This document shows positions 50,740 through 59,397 of a DNA stretch of 64,000 nucleotides, piece by piece (the stretch's first letter is position 1; every line of letters begins with the position of its first letter). The notes beneath the pieces are model-generated. The model was given only the letters and a program-made list of their open reading frames with translations, did not search any database and was not told where the DNA came from. The stretch comes from Pantoea agglomerans (lineage in GTDB: Bacteria; Pseudomonadota; Gammaproteobacteria; Enterobacterales; Enterobacteriaceae), in assembly GCF_021397715.1 (NCBI RefSeq), contig NZ_CP090209.1, positions 1 through 64,000 on the forward strand, written 5' to 3'. Position numbers and translations under genes: made by a program.

Positions 50740-51630
50740 TCAGGCTGGCGGTTTCTCCGCCAGCAGCGACAGCAGATGCAATATCGCTTTTGACGGAGGG
50801 TAGCGCCGCCAGGCGAACGCCACGTCGGTGAACAGCGTATTATTTTCGATTTCACAGAAGCTGATCTGAGGATTGCCCACACAGCGCATCGACGCCGGCA
50901 CCAGCGCGACACCGCATCCGGCGCCCACCATGCCGAGCGATGAGGTGATCTGTGGCGCCTGCTGAAAGGCGTGGCGCGAAAAGCCCGCCCGCAGGCAGGC
51001 GCTGACAATCAGTTCATACAGGCTGGGCGCCACCTCGCGTGGGAAGATCACCAGCGTTTCAGCGGCCAGCGCCGATAACGCCACCGCGGGTGCCTGGCTG
51101 AGTGGATGCTGACGCGGCAGCGCAATCAGCATTCTCTCGGTTGAGATCACCCGCAGATTAAAGGCTTTACTGCTTTCACACGGCAGGCGAATGAACGCCG
51201 CGTCCAGCAACCCTTCCTGTAAATCCTGCATCAGCAGCGCCATGTTCTCTTCGCGCGTCAGCAGCTCCATCGCCGGATAGCGCTGCGTAAACTGGCGGAT
51301 TAACACAAATATCCGCGGATTAAACGCCACCGAACTGGCAAAGCCCAGCGACATCTGGCCGCTGATACCGCGGGCAATGCCCCGCGCATTTTCCAGCGCA
51401 TGATCGGCCAGTTGCACAATCTGCTGCGCTTCGGCCAGGAAGGCTTCACCGGCTTCGGTAAGCTCAACGCCGCGCGTCAGACGCTTTAACAGTGGCGTAC
51501 CAATTTCCTGCTCCAGCCGCAGTATCTGTTGACTCAACGGCGGCTGCGAAATCCCCAGCATTTCAGCAGCCCGGGTGAAATGAAGCGTCTGGGCGACGGC
51601 GACAAAATAACGCAGATGACGCAGTTCCAT
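50740..51630 (-). CDS. budR: LysR-family regulator of acetoin synthesis (BudR/AlsR-like)
   Basis: A 296-aa LysR protein. Helix-turn-helix MELRHLRYFVAVAQTLHFTRAAEMLGISQPPLSQQILRLE is followed by a co-inducer domain (GQMSLGFASSVAFNP). It is divergently transcribed from budABC across about 100 bp with GTTAAC words, the arrangement in Klebsiella, where BudR activates the operon in response to acetate at low pH. The name rests on this context. Confidence 0.88.
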   Translation of the reverse strand: MELRHLRYFVAVAQTLHFTRAAEMLGISQPPLSQQILRLEQEIGTPLLKRLTRGVELTEAGEAFLAEAQQIVQLADHALENARGIARGISGQMSLGFASSVAFNPRIFVLIRQFTQRYPAMELLTREENMALLMQDLQEGLLDAAFIRLPCESSKAFNLRVISTERMLIALPRQHPLSQAPAVALSALAAETLVIFPREVAPSLYELIVSACLRAGFSRHAFQQAPQITSSLGMVGAGCGVALVPASMRCVGNPQISFCEIENNTLFTDVAFAWRRYPPSKAILHLLSLLAEKPPA

Positions 51631-51647
51631 ATCAAAAACGTCTCAAA

Positions 51648-51720
51648 GTTAACAGGTTTCGCTATTGGACCCACCGACTGAATCGGTTCAACATTAGGTT
51701 AACACGGCTTAATGGTTAAC
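51648..51720. promoter_or_regulatory. Candidate BudR control region
   Basis: Three GTTAAC words (51648-51653, 51698-51703, 51715-51720) and a dyad ACCGA-N5-TCGGT (51673-51687) lie in the divergent promoter region. LysR proteins bind such T-N11-A dyads; which is the true site is unknown. Confidence 0.45.
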
Positions 51721-51734
51721 CTATGAGGCATCAA

Positions 51735-52517
51735 ATGAGCAATTATGTAACTGATTGTTCCTGTGAGGATCAACTGAAACATACTGTCCTAAAACTTTCC
51801 CAGGATGCACCAGAAAGTGTTATCTATCAGACCTCATTGATGAGTGCGCTGCTGAGCGGCGTTTACGATGGCAACACCCGGATCGCTGACCTGCTGCGCA
51901 AGGGCGATTTTGGCTTAGGCACCTTTAACCGGCTGGATGGCGAACTGATCGCCTTCGACAGCCAGGTCTATCAGCTGCATTCAGACGGCAGCGCGCATCC
52001 CGCCGATCCACAACAGAAAACCCCGTTTGCGGTGATGACCTTTTTCAAACCGCAGCATCTGTATGAATTTGAACGGCCGATCTCACGCGAAGCGATTCAC
52101 CGCGTGATCGACCGTGAAATCACCTCCGACAACCAGTTCTGTGCGCTGCGCATCAGCGGACGCTTCAGCCGCGTCGAGACCCGCACCGTCCCCTGCCAGT
52201 GCCGCCCTTATCGTTCGATGCCGGAAGTGCTCGGCAACCAGCCGACCTTCACTTTCAGCCAGCGTGCGGGTGAGCTGATTGGCTTCCGCACACCGCAGTA
52301 TATGCAGGGCATCAACGTGGCTGGCTATCACGAACATTTTATCACTGACGATCGCGAAGGCGGCGGTCACATTCTCGATTATGCGCTGGAACAGGGCACC
52401 CTGACCTTTGGCGCCATCAGCAAACTGGTGGTCGATCTGCCTCAGGACAGCGATTTTCTCAATGCCAACCTCAATCCCGCCAACCTCGACGCCGCCATTC
52501 GCGCAGTTGAAAGCTAA
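51735..52517 (+). CDS. budA: Alpha-acetolactate decarboxylase
   Basis: A 260-aa enzyme converting acetolactate to acetoin. The ATG at 51735 is chosen because GAGG (51725-51728) precedes it; an ATG at 51723 lacks one. YQTSLMSALLSGVYDGNTRIADLLRKGDFGLGTFN matches BudA/AldB. Zinc-binding His residues are in INVAGYHEHFITDD and the GGGH that follows; the catalytic Glu is in the same region. It is first in the budABC operon. Confidence 0.96.
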   Translation: MSNYVTDCSCEDQLKHTVLKLSQDAPESVIYQTSLMSALLSGVYDGNTRIADLLRKGDFGLGTFNRLDGELIAFDSQVYQLHSDGSAHPADPQQKTPFAVMTFFKPQHLYEFERPISREAIHRVIDREITSDNQFCALRISGRFSRVETRTVPCQCRPYRSMPEVLGNQPTFTFSQRAGELIGFRTPQYMQGINVAGYHEHFITDDREGGGHILDYALEQGTLTFGAISKLVVDLPQDSDFLNANLNPANLDAAIRAVES

Positions 52518-52531
52518 ACAGAGGAATGAAG

Positions 52532-54211
52532 ATGAAAAACTCCACCGACAGCATGCTCTGGACCTGCGGCGCCGACCTGGTGGTCGCGCAACTTGAAGCA
52601 CAGGGCGTGAGCCACGTATTCGGTATTCCCGGCGCAAAAATTGACAAGGTGTTCGACTCCCTGCTGGATTCCCCGATTCAGACTATCCCGGTGCGCCACG
52701 AAGCGAACGCCGCCTTTATGGCCGCGGCTGTTGGCCGGCTGACCGGCAACGCGGGCGTCGCGCTGGTCACCTCCGGTCCCGGCTGTTCCAACCTGATCAC
52801 CGGGATGGCAACCGCCACCAGCGAAGGCGATCCGGTGGTGGCGATCGGCGGTGCCGTGAAGCGCTCTGACAGCGCCAAGCAGGTACACCAGAGCATGGAT
52901 ACCGTTTCCATGTTTCGTCCGGTCACCAAATATGCGGTCGAGGTGACCGATCCGGCTGCGCTGTCTGAATGTCTGTCGAATGCATTCCGCCACGCCGAGC
53001 ACGGTCGCGGTGGCGGTGCGTTCATCAGCCTGCCGCAGGATATCGTCGATCAGCCCGTCACAGGCCGGGCCCTGAGCAGCAAAGGCCGCCCGGTTCTGGG
53101 TGCCGCGCCCGATGCAATGATTGATGCGGTCGGTCAGGCGATAGCGGCGGCGAAAAACCCGGTGATCCTGCTGGGACTGATGGCGAGCCAGCCAGAAAAC
53201 AGCGAAGCGATTCACCACCTGCTGAACAGCACGCATATTCCGGTTACCAGCACCTATCAGGCGGCGGGCGCGGTCAGGCAGGAACATTTCTCCCGCTTTG
53301 CCGGACGCGTCGGATTGTTCAACAACCAGGCCGGCGACCGGCTGCTGCAACAGGCCGATCTGATCATCACCATCGGTTACAGCCCGGTGGAGTATGAACC
53401 GGCAATGTGGAACACCGGCAACGCGACGCTGATCCATATCGACGTGATGCCCGCCGAAACCGACAACCGCTATTTGCCAGACGCAGAGCTGGTCGGTGAT
53501 ATCGCCGCCACGCTGCGCAAGCTGGCAACCCGCATTACCGCGCCGCTGCAGCTCAGCCCGGAAGCCGCCAGCGTGCTGGAGGATCGGCAACAGCAGCGCA
53601 AACTCCTGGCGATGCAGGGTGCCAGCCTCAATCAGTTTGCGCTGCATCCGTTACGGATTGTGCGCGCCATGCAGGACATCATTAACAGCGATGTCAGCCT
53701 GACCGTCGATATGGGCAGCTTCCACATCTGGATCGCCCGCTATCTCTACAGTTTCCGCGCCCGCCAGATCATGATCTCTAACGGTCAGCAGACCATGGGC
53801 GTGGCGCTGCCGTGGGCGATTGGTGCCTGGCTGGTCGATCCGCAGCGCAAAGTGGTGTCGGTATCGGGCGACGGTGGTTTCCTGCAATCCAGCATGGAGC
53901 TGGAAACTGCGGTACGGCTGAACGCCAATATTCTGCACATCGTCTGGGTCGACAACGCCTACAACATGGTGGCGATGCAGGAAGAGAAGAAATATCAGCG
54001 TGTCTCCGGCGTGAAGTTTGGCCCGGTCGATTTCAAGGTTTATGCCGAAGCGTTTGGTGCCGCCGGTTTTGCGGTCAACAGTGCGGCAGAACTTGAACCG
54101 ACCCTGCGTAAGGCGATGGATGTTCAGGGACCTGCCGTGGTGGCGGTACCGGTCGATTATGCGGACAACCACCTGCTGATGGGCCAGCTGCATCTGAGCC
54201 AGCTTCTTTAA
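52532..54211 (+). CDS. budB: Catabolic acetolactate synthase
   Basis: A 559-aa thiamine-diphosphate enzyme joining two pyruvates. The start at 52532 is supported by GAGGA at 52521-52525. The catalytic Glu is in VRHEANAAFMAAAVGR and the ThDP/Mg motif in SGDGGFLQSSMELETAVRL to DNAYNMV. It lacks the FAD dependence and regulatory subunit of the anabolic enzymes, as in Klebsiella BudB, which it follows almost residue for residue (for example VDMGSFHIWIARYLYSFRAR). Confidence 0.97.
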   Translation: MKNSTDSMLWTCGADLVVAQLEAQGVSHVFGIPGAKIDKVFDSLLDSPIQTIPVRHEANAAFMAAAVGRLTGNAGVALVTSGPGCSNLITGMATATSEGDPVVAIGGAVKRSDSAKQVHQSMDTVSMFRPVTKYAVEVTDPAALSECLSNAFRHAEHGRGGGAFISLPQDIVDQPVTGRALSSKGRPVLGAAPDAMIDAVGQAIAAAKNPVILLGLMASQPENSEAIHHLLNSTHIPVTSTYQAAGAVRQEHFSRFAGRVGLFNNQAGDRLLQQADLIITIGYSPVEYEPAMWNTGNATLIHIDVMPAETDNRYLPDAELVGDIAATLRKLATRITAPLQLSPEAASVLEDRQQQRKLLAMQGASLNQFALHPLRIVRAMQDIINSDVSLTVDMGSFHIWIARYLYSFRARQIMISNGQQTMGVALPWAIGAWLVDPQRKVVSVSGDGGFLQSSMELETAVRLNANILHIVWVDNAYNMVAMQEEKKYQRVSGVKFGPVDFKVYAEAFGAAGFAVNSAAELEPTLRKAMDVQGPAVVAVPVDYADNHLLMGQLHLSQLL

Positions 54212-54234
54212 TTTCAACCTGAAAGGATATGATG

Positions 54235-55008
54235 ATGAAAACCAGAGTGGCATTTGTTACCGGTGCGGGACAGGGAATTGGTGAAGCGATCGCCCTGCGT
54301 CTCGCCAGAGACGGCTTTGCCGTGGCCGTGGCTGATTTCAACCCTGAAACGGCCCGCCAGGTGGCAGAGAAGATCATTCAGCCTGGGGGCAAAGCGCTGG
54401 CGCTGAAAGTCGATGTCTCCCAGCGTGATCAGGTGATGCATGCCGTTGAGGAGGCGCGCCAGAGGCTGGGCGGCTTCGATGTTATCGTCAATAATGCGGG
54501 CATCGCCCCCTCCACGCCGATCGCCGAGATCACCGAAGCGGTGATAGATAAAGTCTACAACGTCAATGTGAAAGGGGTGATCTGGGGTATGCAGGCCGCC
54601 ATCAGGGCGTTCGCTGCTGAAGGCCACGGCGGCAAAATCATCAACGCCTGTTCACAGGCCGGCCATGTCGGTAACCCAGACCTCGCCGTCTACAGCTCCA
54701 GTAAGTTTGCGGTGCGTGGCCTGACCCAGACCGCCGCGCGCGATCTGGCATCTGCCGGTATCACGGTCAATGCTTTCTGCCCCGGCATTGTCAGGACGCC
54801 AATGTGGGAAGAGATCGACCGGCAGATCTCTGAAGCGGCCGGAAAACCGGCCGGTTACGGCACGGAGGAATTTGCCAAACGCATCACCCTTGGACGCCTC
54901 TCCGAGCCGGAAGATGTGGCAGCCTGTGTCGCCTACCTTGCCGGACCCGACTCCGATTATATGACCGGACAGGCGTTACTGATTGATGGCGGTATGGTGT
55001 TTAACTGA
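54235..55008 (+). CDS. budC: Acetoin (diacetyl) reductase / 2,3-butanediol dehydrogenase
   Basis: A 257-aa short-chain dehydrogenase. The NAD motif TGAGQGIGEAIALRL, NNAGIAPS, and active site Ser/Tyr/Lys (ACSQAGHVGNPDLAVYSSSKFAVRG) are complete. It reduces acetoin to 2,3-butanediol, regenerating NAD. Three consecutive ATG codons (54229, 54232, 54235) follow AAAGGA. The third has the best spacing and gives the family length. Confidence 0.95.
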   Translation: MKTRVAFVTGAGQGIGEAIALRLARDGFAVAVADFNPETARQVAEKIIQPGGKALALKVDVSQRDQVMHAVEEARQRLGGFDVIVNNAGIAPSTPIAEITEAVIDKVYNVNVKGVIWGMQAAIRAFAAEGHGGKIINACSQAGHVGNPDLAVYSSSKFAVRGLTQTAARDLASAGITVNAFCPGIVRTPMWEEIDRQISEAAGKPAGYGTEEFAKRITLGRLSEPEDVAACVAYLAGPDSDYMTGQALLIDGGMVFN

Positions 55009-55022
55009 TTGCTCCTTCCCAT

Positions 55023-55049
55023 TCCCTGCTGCGCCACGCGCAGCAGGGA
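55023..55049 (+). terminator. Hairpin after budC
   Basis: Perfect 11-bp stem TCCCTGCTGCG (55023-55033) and CGCAGCAGGGA (55039-55049), 14 bp past the stop codon. A T-rich run comes only 20 bp later. Confidence 0.72.
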
Positions 55050-55154
55050 TTGCTGCTCGCTGAATCGTTAATATTTTTTATCAAAAAACCCCACTCCCTT
55101 CAGCCACTTGCCCATACGGCCGCTATAACAGCCAGAATATGCGCCGTCGCAGGT

Positions 55155-55181
55155 TAAAGCTGCTAATCATCATGCCGATAA
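55155..55181 (+). promoter_or_regulatory. Sigma-28 (FliA) flagellar promoter
   Basis: TAAA (55155-55158), exactly 15 nt, then GCCGATAA (55174-55181): a full match to the core of the FliA consensus. It lies 33 bp before the flagellin ATG at 55214 and shows that the longer open frame from 55139 is not the gene start. Confidence 0.9.
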
Positions 55182-55213
55182 AACACAGACCCTACTCCCT
55201 GTTCGAAGCGACT

Positions 55214-56665
55214 ATGTTAACGATCAACCATAACGAAACCGCCGCATTAACGAACAAAATGCGGTACAGCACTGACACAGTTCTGGGAAGAACGATTGAA
55301 CGCTTATCATCAGGGATGCGGATTAACAGTGCTAAAGACGATGCAGCAGGCCAGGCGATTGCCAACCGGATGACGGCCAATATCGGTGCCGATAATGTGG
55401 TCGCGCGCGGCCTGAACGATGCGATCAGCTATGCCCAGACGGCAGGCGGTGGCCTTAGCAGCATCGTCGACCAGCTGGTCCGGGCGAAAACGCTCTCGGT
55501 CCAGGCTGCCACCGGTACCCTGTCGGAGGTGGATCGCCAGACCCTTAACAGTGAATACCAGCAGATTCTGGCTGGCATTAACGACATCGCCAGTCACACC
55601 GAAATTTTCGGTAAATACCCGTTAGCCACCAACGATCCGGACCTGCCGCCGGCGTTGCTCGGCAACGTCCAGCCGATCAGCAGCCGATTCCCGGTAGCGG
55701 GCCAGAGCTATTCGTTTACCTCCGGGGTGATCCCGCTGGCCTATATCCCGGCCGGCTCGACCGCCATCACCATCACCATTGACTCGCTGGGTCAGGATGA
55801 TGACCTGCAGCTGTTTACCCGCGACGGTAAGCACCTGGCCGGCACCCCGATTGACGGCAGCACCCCCGATTATACCTGGGTGAGCAAAGGCATCACCGAC
55901 GACGCCAGCGCGCAGTCTCGCCTGCTGACCAGCAACAACGGCTTCGCCAGTGGCGCAACCTATGACGGTTCGCAGCTGCTGGAAGGCAGAGCGAGCTGGT
56001 CGCTGGCAGGCAGTAACAGCGGCAGCTACAACGGGATGAACATCACCTACAGTGGTGACGGCGATCGCTATGAAGATGTTGCCAGTGGCGACTTCAACAA
56101 CGGCACCAACACCGGTACCCGACTGGAGCGCATTACGCTCGATACCGTCAGCGAAGATTTGATCGTGGTGGTGGTGGGTAATGGATCGTTCACCAGTAAC
56201 CTGACCTGGGGAAATCTGCCTGAGCCGAAAGCGATTCCGCCCACGCCGCCACATCAGAGCGAACCGTTAGAGGTGATCACCAGCGCCGACTATGGTCAGC
56301 CGATACAGTCAGATCATATTCCGGCCACGCCGTCAGATACCAAAGCGCTGGGGCTGAATAACACCACGCTTCTGACTGAGGGTGATATCAGTAACACCAT
56401 GAAGGCGCTCGACAGCGCGCTGGAAAAAATCAGCCGCTATCAGTCAACCTATGGTGCGAAGATTAACCGTTACGAATCTAACCGCGCGGTGCTGTCACAG
56501 CAGGGCGTGGATACTGCGTCCGCCCGCAGCCGCATTCAGGATGCGGACTATGCAGAGGAAGCCAGTCAGCTGGCGCGCAGTCAGATACTGCAACAGGGCC
56601 AGAATGCCGTGATGAAAATGGCGAATAAGACGCCTGAATTAATCATGCAGTTGTTAGGCAGTTAA
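55214..56665 (+). CDS. Stand-alone flagellin with atypical middle domain
   Basis: A 483-aa flagellin. D0/D1 helices occupy residues 1-135 (IERLSSGMRINSAKDDAAGQAIANRM is the hallmark) and the C-terminal 90 residues (SRIQDADYAEEASQLARSQILQQGQ...). The middle (about 140-390) is not a usual flagellin D2/D3. It begins with a beta-sandwich-like stretch (GQSYSFTSGVIPLAYIPAGST, TIDSLGQDDDLQLFTRDGKH) resembling pre-peptidase C-terminal domains and ends in a Pro-rich linker (PEPKAIPPTPPHQ). No metalloprotease HExxH is seen. No flagellar gene adjoins it, but its sigma-28 promoter ties it to motility. It may be an alternative or surface-decorated filament protein. Confidence 0.9.
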   Translation: MLTINHNETAALTNKMRYSTDTVLGRTIERLSSGMRINSAKDDAAGQAIANRMTANIGADNVVARGLNDAISYAQTAGGGLSSIVDQLVRAKTLSVQAATGTLSEVDRQTLNSEYQQILAGINDIASHTEIFGKYPLATNDPDLPPALLGNVQPISSRFPVAGQSYSFTSGVIPLAYIPAGSTAITITIDSLGQDDDLQLFTRDGKHLAGTPIDGSTPDYTWVSKGITDDASAQSRLLTSNNGFASGATYDGSQLLEGRASWSLAGSNSGSYNGMNITYSGDGDRYEDVASGDFNNGTNTGTRLERITLDTVSEDLIVVVVGNGSFTSNLTWGNLPEPKAIPPTPPHQSEPLEVITSADYGQPIQSDHIPATPSDTKALGLNNTTLLTEGDISNTMKALDSALEKISRYQSTYGAKINRYESNRAVLSQQGVDTASARSRIQDADYAEEASQLARSQILQQGQNAVMKMANKTPELIMQLLGS

Positions 56666-57001
56666 TCCCGTATCCTTCCCTTTCTGGCTGAGCTTTCCGG
56701 CTCAGCCAGGCTACAGCTCTTCTCCGTTAGCAGTGACATCTTCCGCGACCTCTTTCCTTTGCTGGCCCTGATAACCGGGTGAACCGGCAGCCTCAGTTGA
56801 TCGCAATCACACAATTTCGTTTAACAGCCGTTTAAAAACGATCGGGATCACTCTTTTTTGTTAAATAAATGCTAAATCCTGACGGGTGATTATTATCGTC
56901 TTTACAGACAGTGTTAATTAAAACAAGAGGTTAATCATTACCGCGCTAAGTATACCTTAAATTTTTGTCGCACTATTTCACCGTTTCATAACTTTAACGC
57001 C
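56666..57001. other. Gap after the flagellin gene
   Basis: A 10-bp hairpin CTGGCTGAGC (56684-56693) and GCTCAGCCAG (56700-56709) probably ends the flagellin transcript. The AT-rich part from about 56810 should carry the transporter promoter; nothing else is recognised. Confidence 0.6.
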
Positions 57002-58333
57002 ATGACGAGGGCCTTTAATTTGCTGACCATACTGGGTTTTTCCATGGTTGTTTGCTTCATGTATCTGATCATGACCAAACGCATGTCAGCCTTGATTGCG
57101 CTGATCCTGATCCCGACGCTGTTTGCCCTGATTGGCGGCTTTTATCAGGGCCTGGGCGCCATGATGCTGGACGGCGTTAAAACGCTGGCCCCGACCGGCG
57201 TCATGCTCACCTTCTCTATTCTCTATTTCGGACTGATGATTGATGCTGGCCTGTTCGATCCGCTGGTACGCTTTATCCTGAAAATCGTACGCGGCGATCC
57301 GCTCAAGGTGCTGGTCGGTACCGCCGTGCTGACCCTGCTGGTCTCACTGGATGGCGACAGTTCCACCACCTACATGATCGCTATCGCTGCCTTCTTACCG
57401 CTTTATCAGCGTCTTGGCATGAACGTGCTGGCCATGACCTGTCTGGTTAACCTGGCCAGCGGCATTATGAACCTTTCGCCGTGGGGCGGGCCGACGGCAC
57501 GTGCGGCAGCAGCGCTGCGCATTGATGCGCTGGACATTTTCATTCCGATGCTGCCCGCCATGCTGATGGCCTGCATGAGCCTGGTGGGGATGGCGGTGCT
57601 GTTTGGCCTGCGTGAACGTAAGCGTTTGGGCGTGATGACTCTGAAGGATCATCACCTTGATAATATCGAACTGGGACTCGGTGATGCTGAAGAGTGCGCC
57701 GCCAATCGCCGTCCGAAAATGTTCTGGCCGAACTTCATTCTGACCACCTTACTGCTGGTGTTGCTGGTGATTGGGCTGATGCCGATTCAGATCCTGTTCA
57801 TGCTGGCTTTTGCGGTTGCGGTGATGCTCAACTATCCGTCGCTGGAAGAGCAGAAAGCCCGCATTGGCGCCCATGCCGGTAACGTGCTGGCCGTGACCTC
57901 GCTGATTTTTGCTGCCGGCGTGTTCACCGGTATTCTCTCCGGAACCGGCATGGTCGATGCGATGGCGAAGAGCCTGCTGGCGGTGATCCCGCACAGCTTC
58001 GGGCCTTATCTGGCGGTGTTCACCGCGCTGGTCAGTTTGCCGTTCACCTTCTTTATGTCCAATGATGCGTTTTACTTCGGCATTCTGCCGGTTATCGCCC
58101 AGACCGCCGCCAGTTACGGTATCTCAGCCGAGGAGATCGCCCGCGCGTCGATTGTTGGTCAGCCGTTCCACCTGCTCAGTCCGCTGGTGCCGTCGGTTTA
58201 TCTGCTGGTCGGGCTGGCAAAAGTCGATATCGGCGATCATCAGCGCTTTGCGATTAAGTGGGGGATTCTGATCAGTCTGGTGCTGATGGCTGGCGGTCTG
58301 CTCACCGGCGCATTCCCGCTGTTCCACCGTTAA
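57002..58333 (+). CDS. CitMHS-family citrate/metal symporter
   Basis: A 443-aa permease of about twelve helices. The family features are LTILGFSMVVCFMYLIMTKRMSALIALI at the start, SLDGDSSTTYMIAIAAFLPLY, NLSPWGGPTARAAAAL and SNDAFYFGILPVI. It imports citrate complexed with a divalent metal together with protons. The ATG at 57002 has no ribosome-binding site; GAGGGC at 57007-57012 would suit a TTG at 57020, which would give the usual family start LLTILGF. The start is therefore uncertain by six codons. Confidence 0.88.
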   Translation: MTRAFNLLTILGFSMVVCFMYLIMTKRMSALIALILIPTLFALIGGFYQGLGAMMLDGVKTLAPTGVMLTFSILYFGLMIDAGLFDPLVRFILKIVRGDPLKVLVGTAVLTLLVSLDGDSSTTYMIAIAAFLPLYQRLGMNVLAMTCLVNLASGIMNLSPWGGPTARAAAALRIDALDIFIPMLPAMLMACMSLVGMAVLFGLRERKRLGVMTLKDHHLDNIELGLGDAEECAANRRPKMFWPNFILTTLLLVLLVIGLMPIQILFMLAFAVAVMLNYPSLEEQKARIGAHAGNVLAVTSLIFAAGVFTGILSGTGMVDAMAKSLLAVIPHSFGPYLAVFTALVSLPFTFFMSNDAFYFGILPVIAQTAASYGISAEEIARASIVGQPFHLLSPLVPSVYLLVGLAKVDIGDHQRFAIKWGILISLVLMAGGLLTGAFPLFHR

Positions 58334-58347
58334 ATCGCTGCTTTCTG

Positions 58348-58380
58348 GCGGATAACCGGCAATTTTGCCCGGTTATCCGC
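58348..58380 (+). terminator. Hairpin after the citrate transporter
   Basis: Perfect 12-bp stem GCGGATAACCGG (58348-58359) and CCGGTTATCCGC (58369-58380) with a 9-nt loop, 14 bp past the stop codon. Confidence 0.78.
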
Positions 58381-58496
58381 TGCACCGCTCCGCCTACTGC
58401 GCTAACCCTTTCTACACTCTATAGCCAGAGTGACGCGCCACTCGCCAGGCTGGCAGCGACGCGTCCTATCCTGTGCAATAACCCTATGGAGGCCTG

Positions 58497-59336
58497 ATGA
58501 AAATTCACCATCTCAACTGTGGCTGTATGTGTCCGCTGGGTGGCGCGCTCTATGACGGCTTCAGCAAAGGCCTGACCGCCCAGCTGGTGTGCCACTGTCT
58601 GCTGATTGAGACCGACCGCGACGGGCTGGTGCTGGTTGATACCGGGTTTGGCCGTCAGGATATGCGCGCGCCCGGCAGCCGCTTGTCCGGCTTTTTCCGC
58701 GCCTTAAACAACATTCAGCGCCGCGATGAGCTGACCGCGCTGGCCCAGATAACCGCGCTGGGTTTTCAGGCTGAGGATGTGCGTCACATCATTCTGACCC
58801 ATCTCGATTTTGACCACGCGGGTGGCTTAACCGATTTCCCGCAGGCGCGCATTCATCTGCTAAAGCAGGAAGTTGATACTGCCCATCAGCGTCATAGCTG
58901 GCTGTCGCGTGAACGCTACCGTCCCGGACAATGGGGCGGCGTCAGCAACTGGCAGACCTATCAGCCGCAGGGAGAGAGGTGGTTTGGCTTTGAGGCGGTG
59001 CAGGGATTGCGTGATCTGCCGCCGGAGATTTTGCTGGTGCCGCTGGCGGGACACACGCCAGGTCATGCCGGTATCGCGATTCAGCAGCCCGATGGCTGGC
59101 TGCTGCACGGCGGTGATGCCTGGTTCTATCGCGGTGAGATGCGTCAGCCAGCGCGGCACTGTACGCCGGGGCTGCGCTTTTATCAGTGGATGATGGCGAT
59201 GGATAATGCGGCACGGCGGCACAATCAGCAGCGACTGCGTGAGCTTTCCTGCCAGCATGGCGGCGAAATTACCTTTTTTTGCAGCCACGATGCGCGCGAA
59301 CTGGACGCGTTGCGGGTTAACGCCCCGCTGCGCTGA
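58497..59336 (+). CDS. Metallo-beta-lactamase-fold hydrolase (lactonase-like)
   Basis: A 279-aa metallohydrolase. Zinc ligands are complete: THLDFDHAGG (HxDxDH), AGHTPGHAG, HGGDAW and FCSHD. The order CHCLLIETDRDGLVLVDTGFG and the long insert before the zinc motif resemble N-acyl-homoserine lactonases, so quorum-quenching activity is possible but unproven. The C-terminal segment could equally process another ester or lactone. GGAGG precedes the ATG. It is monocistronic. Confidence 0.85.
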   Translation: MKIHHLNCGCMCPLGGALYDGFSKGLTAQLVCHCLLIETDRDGLVLVDTGFGRQDMRAPGSRLSGFFRALNNIQRRDELTALAQITALGFQAEDVRHIILTHLDFDHAGGLTDFPQARIHLLKQEVDTAHQRHSWLSRERYRPGQWGGVSNWQTYQPQGERWFGFEAVQGLRDLPPEILLVPLAGHTPGHAGIAIQQPDGWLLHGGDAWFYRGEMRQPARHCTPGLRFYQWMMAMDNAARRHNQQRLRELSCQHGGEITFFCSHDARELDALRVNAPLR

Positions 59337-59340
59337 GGAT

Positions 59341-59369
59341 AAAAAAGGCCCGTATCGGCGGATACGGGC
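59341..59369 (-). terminator. Rho-independent terminator of the DUF2382 gene
   Basis: On the minus strand GCCCGTATC, 4-nt loop, GATACGGGC, then CCTTTTTT. The stem (59348-59356 with 59361-59369) also ends the convergent hydrolase. Confidence 0.88.
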
Positions 59370-59397
59370 AGTATGACGAGCCGGGTAAAGCTGCGGC

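Noticed and set aside
52514..53647. Minus-strand 377-aa open frame opposite budB
   Set aside because: Shadow of the acetolactate synthase gene; no protein family.
55139..55213. Flagellin start at 55139
   Set aside because: The sigma-28 promoter lies inside this stretch and the 25 extra residues do not resemble any flagellin N-terminus.
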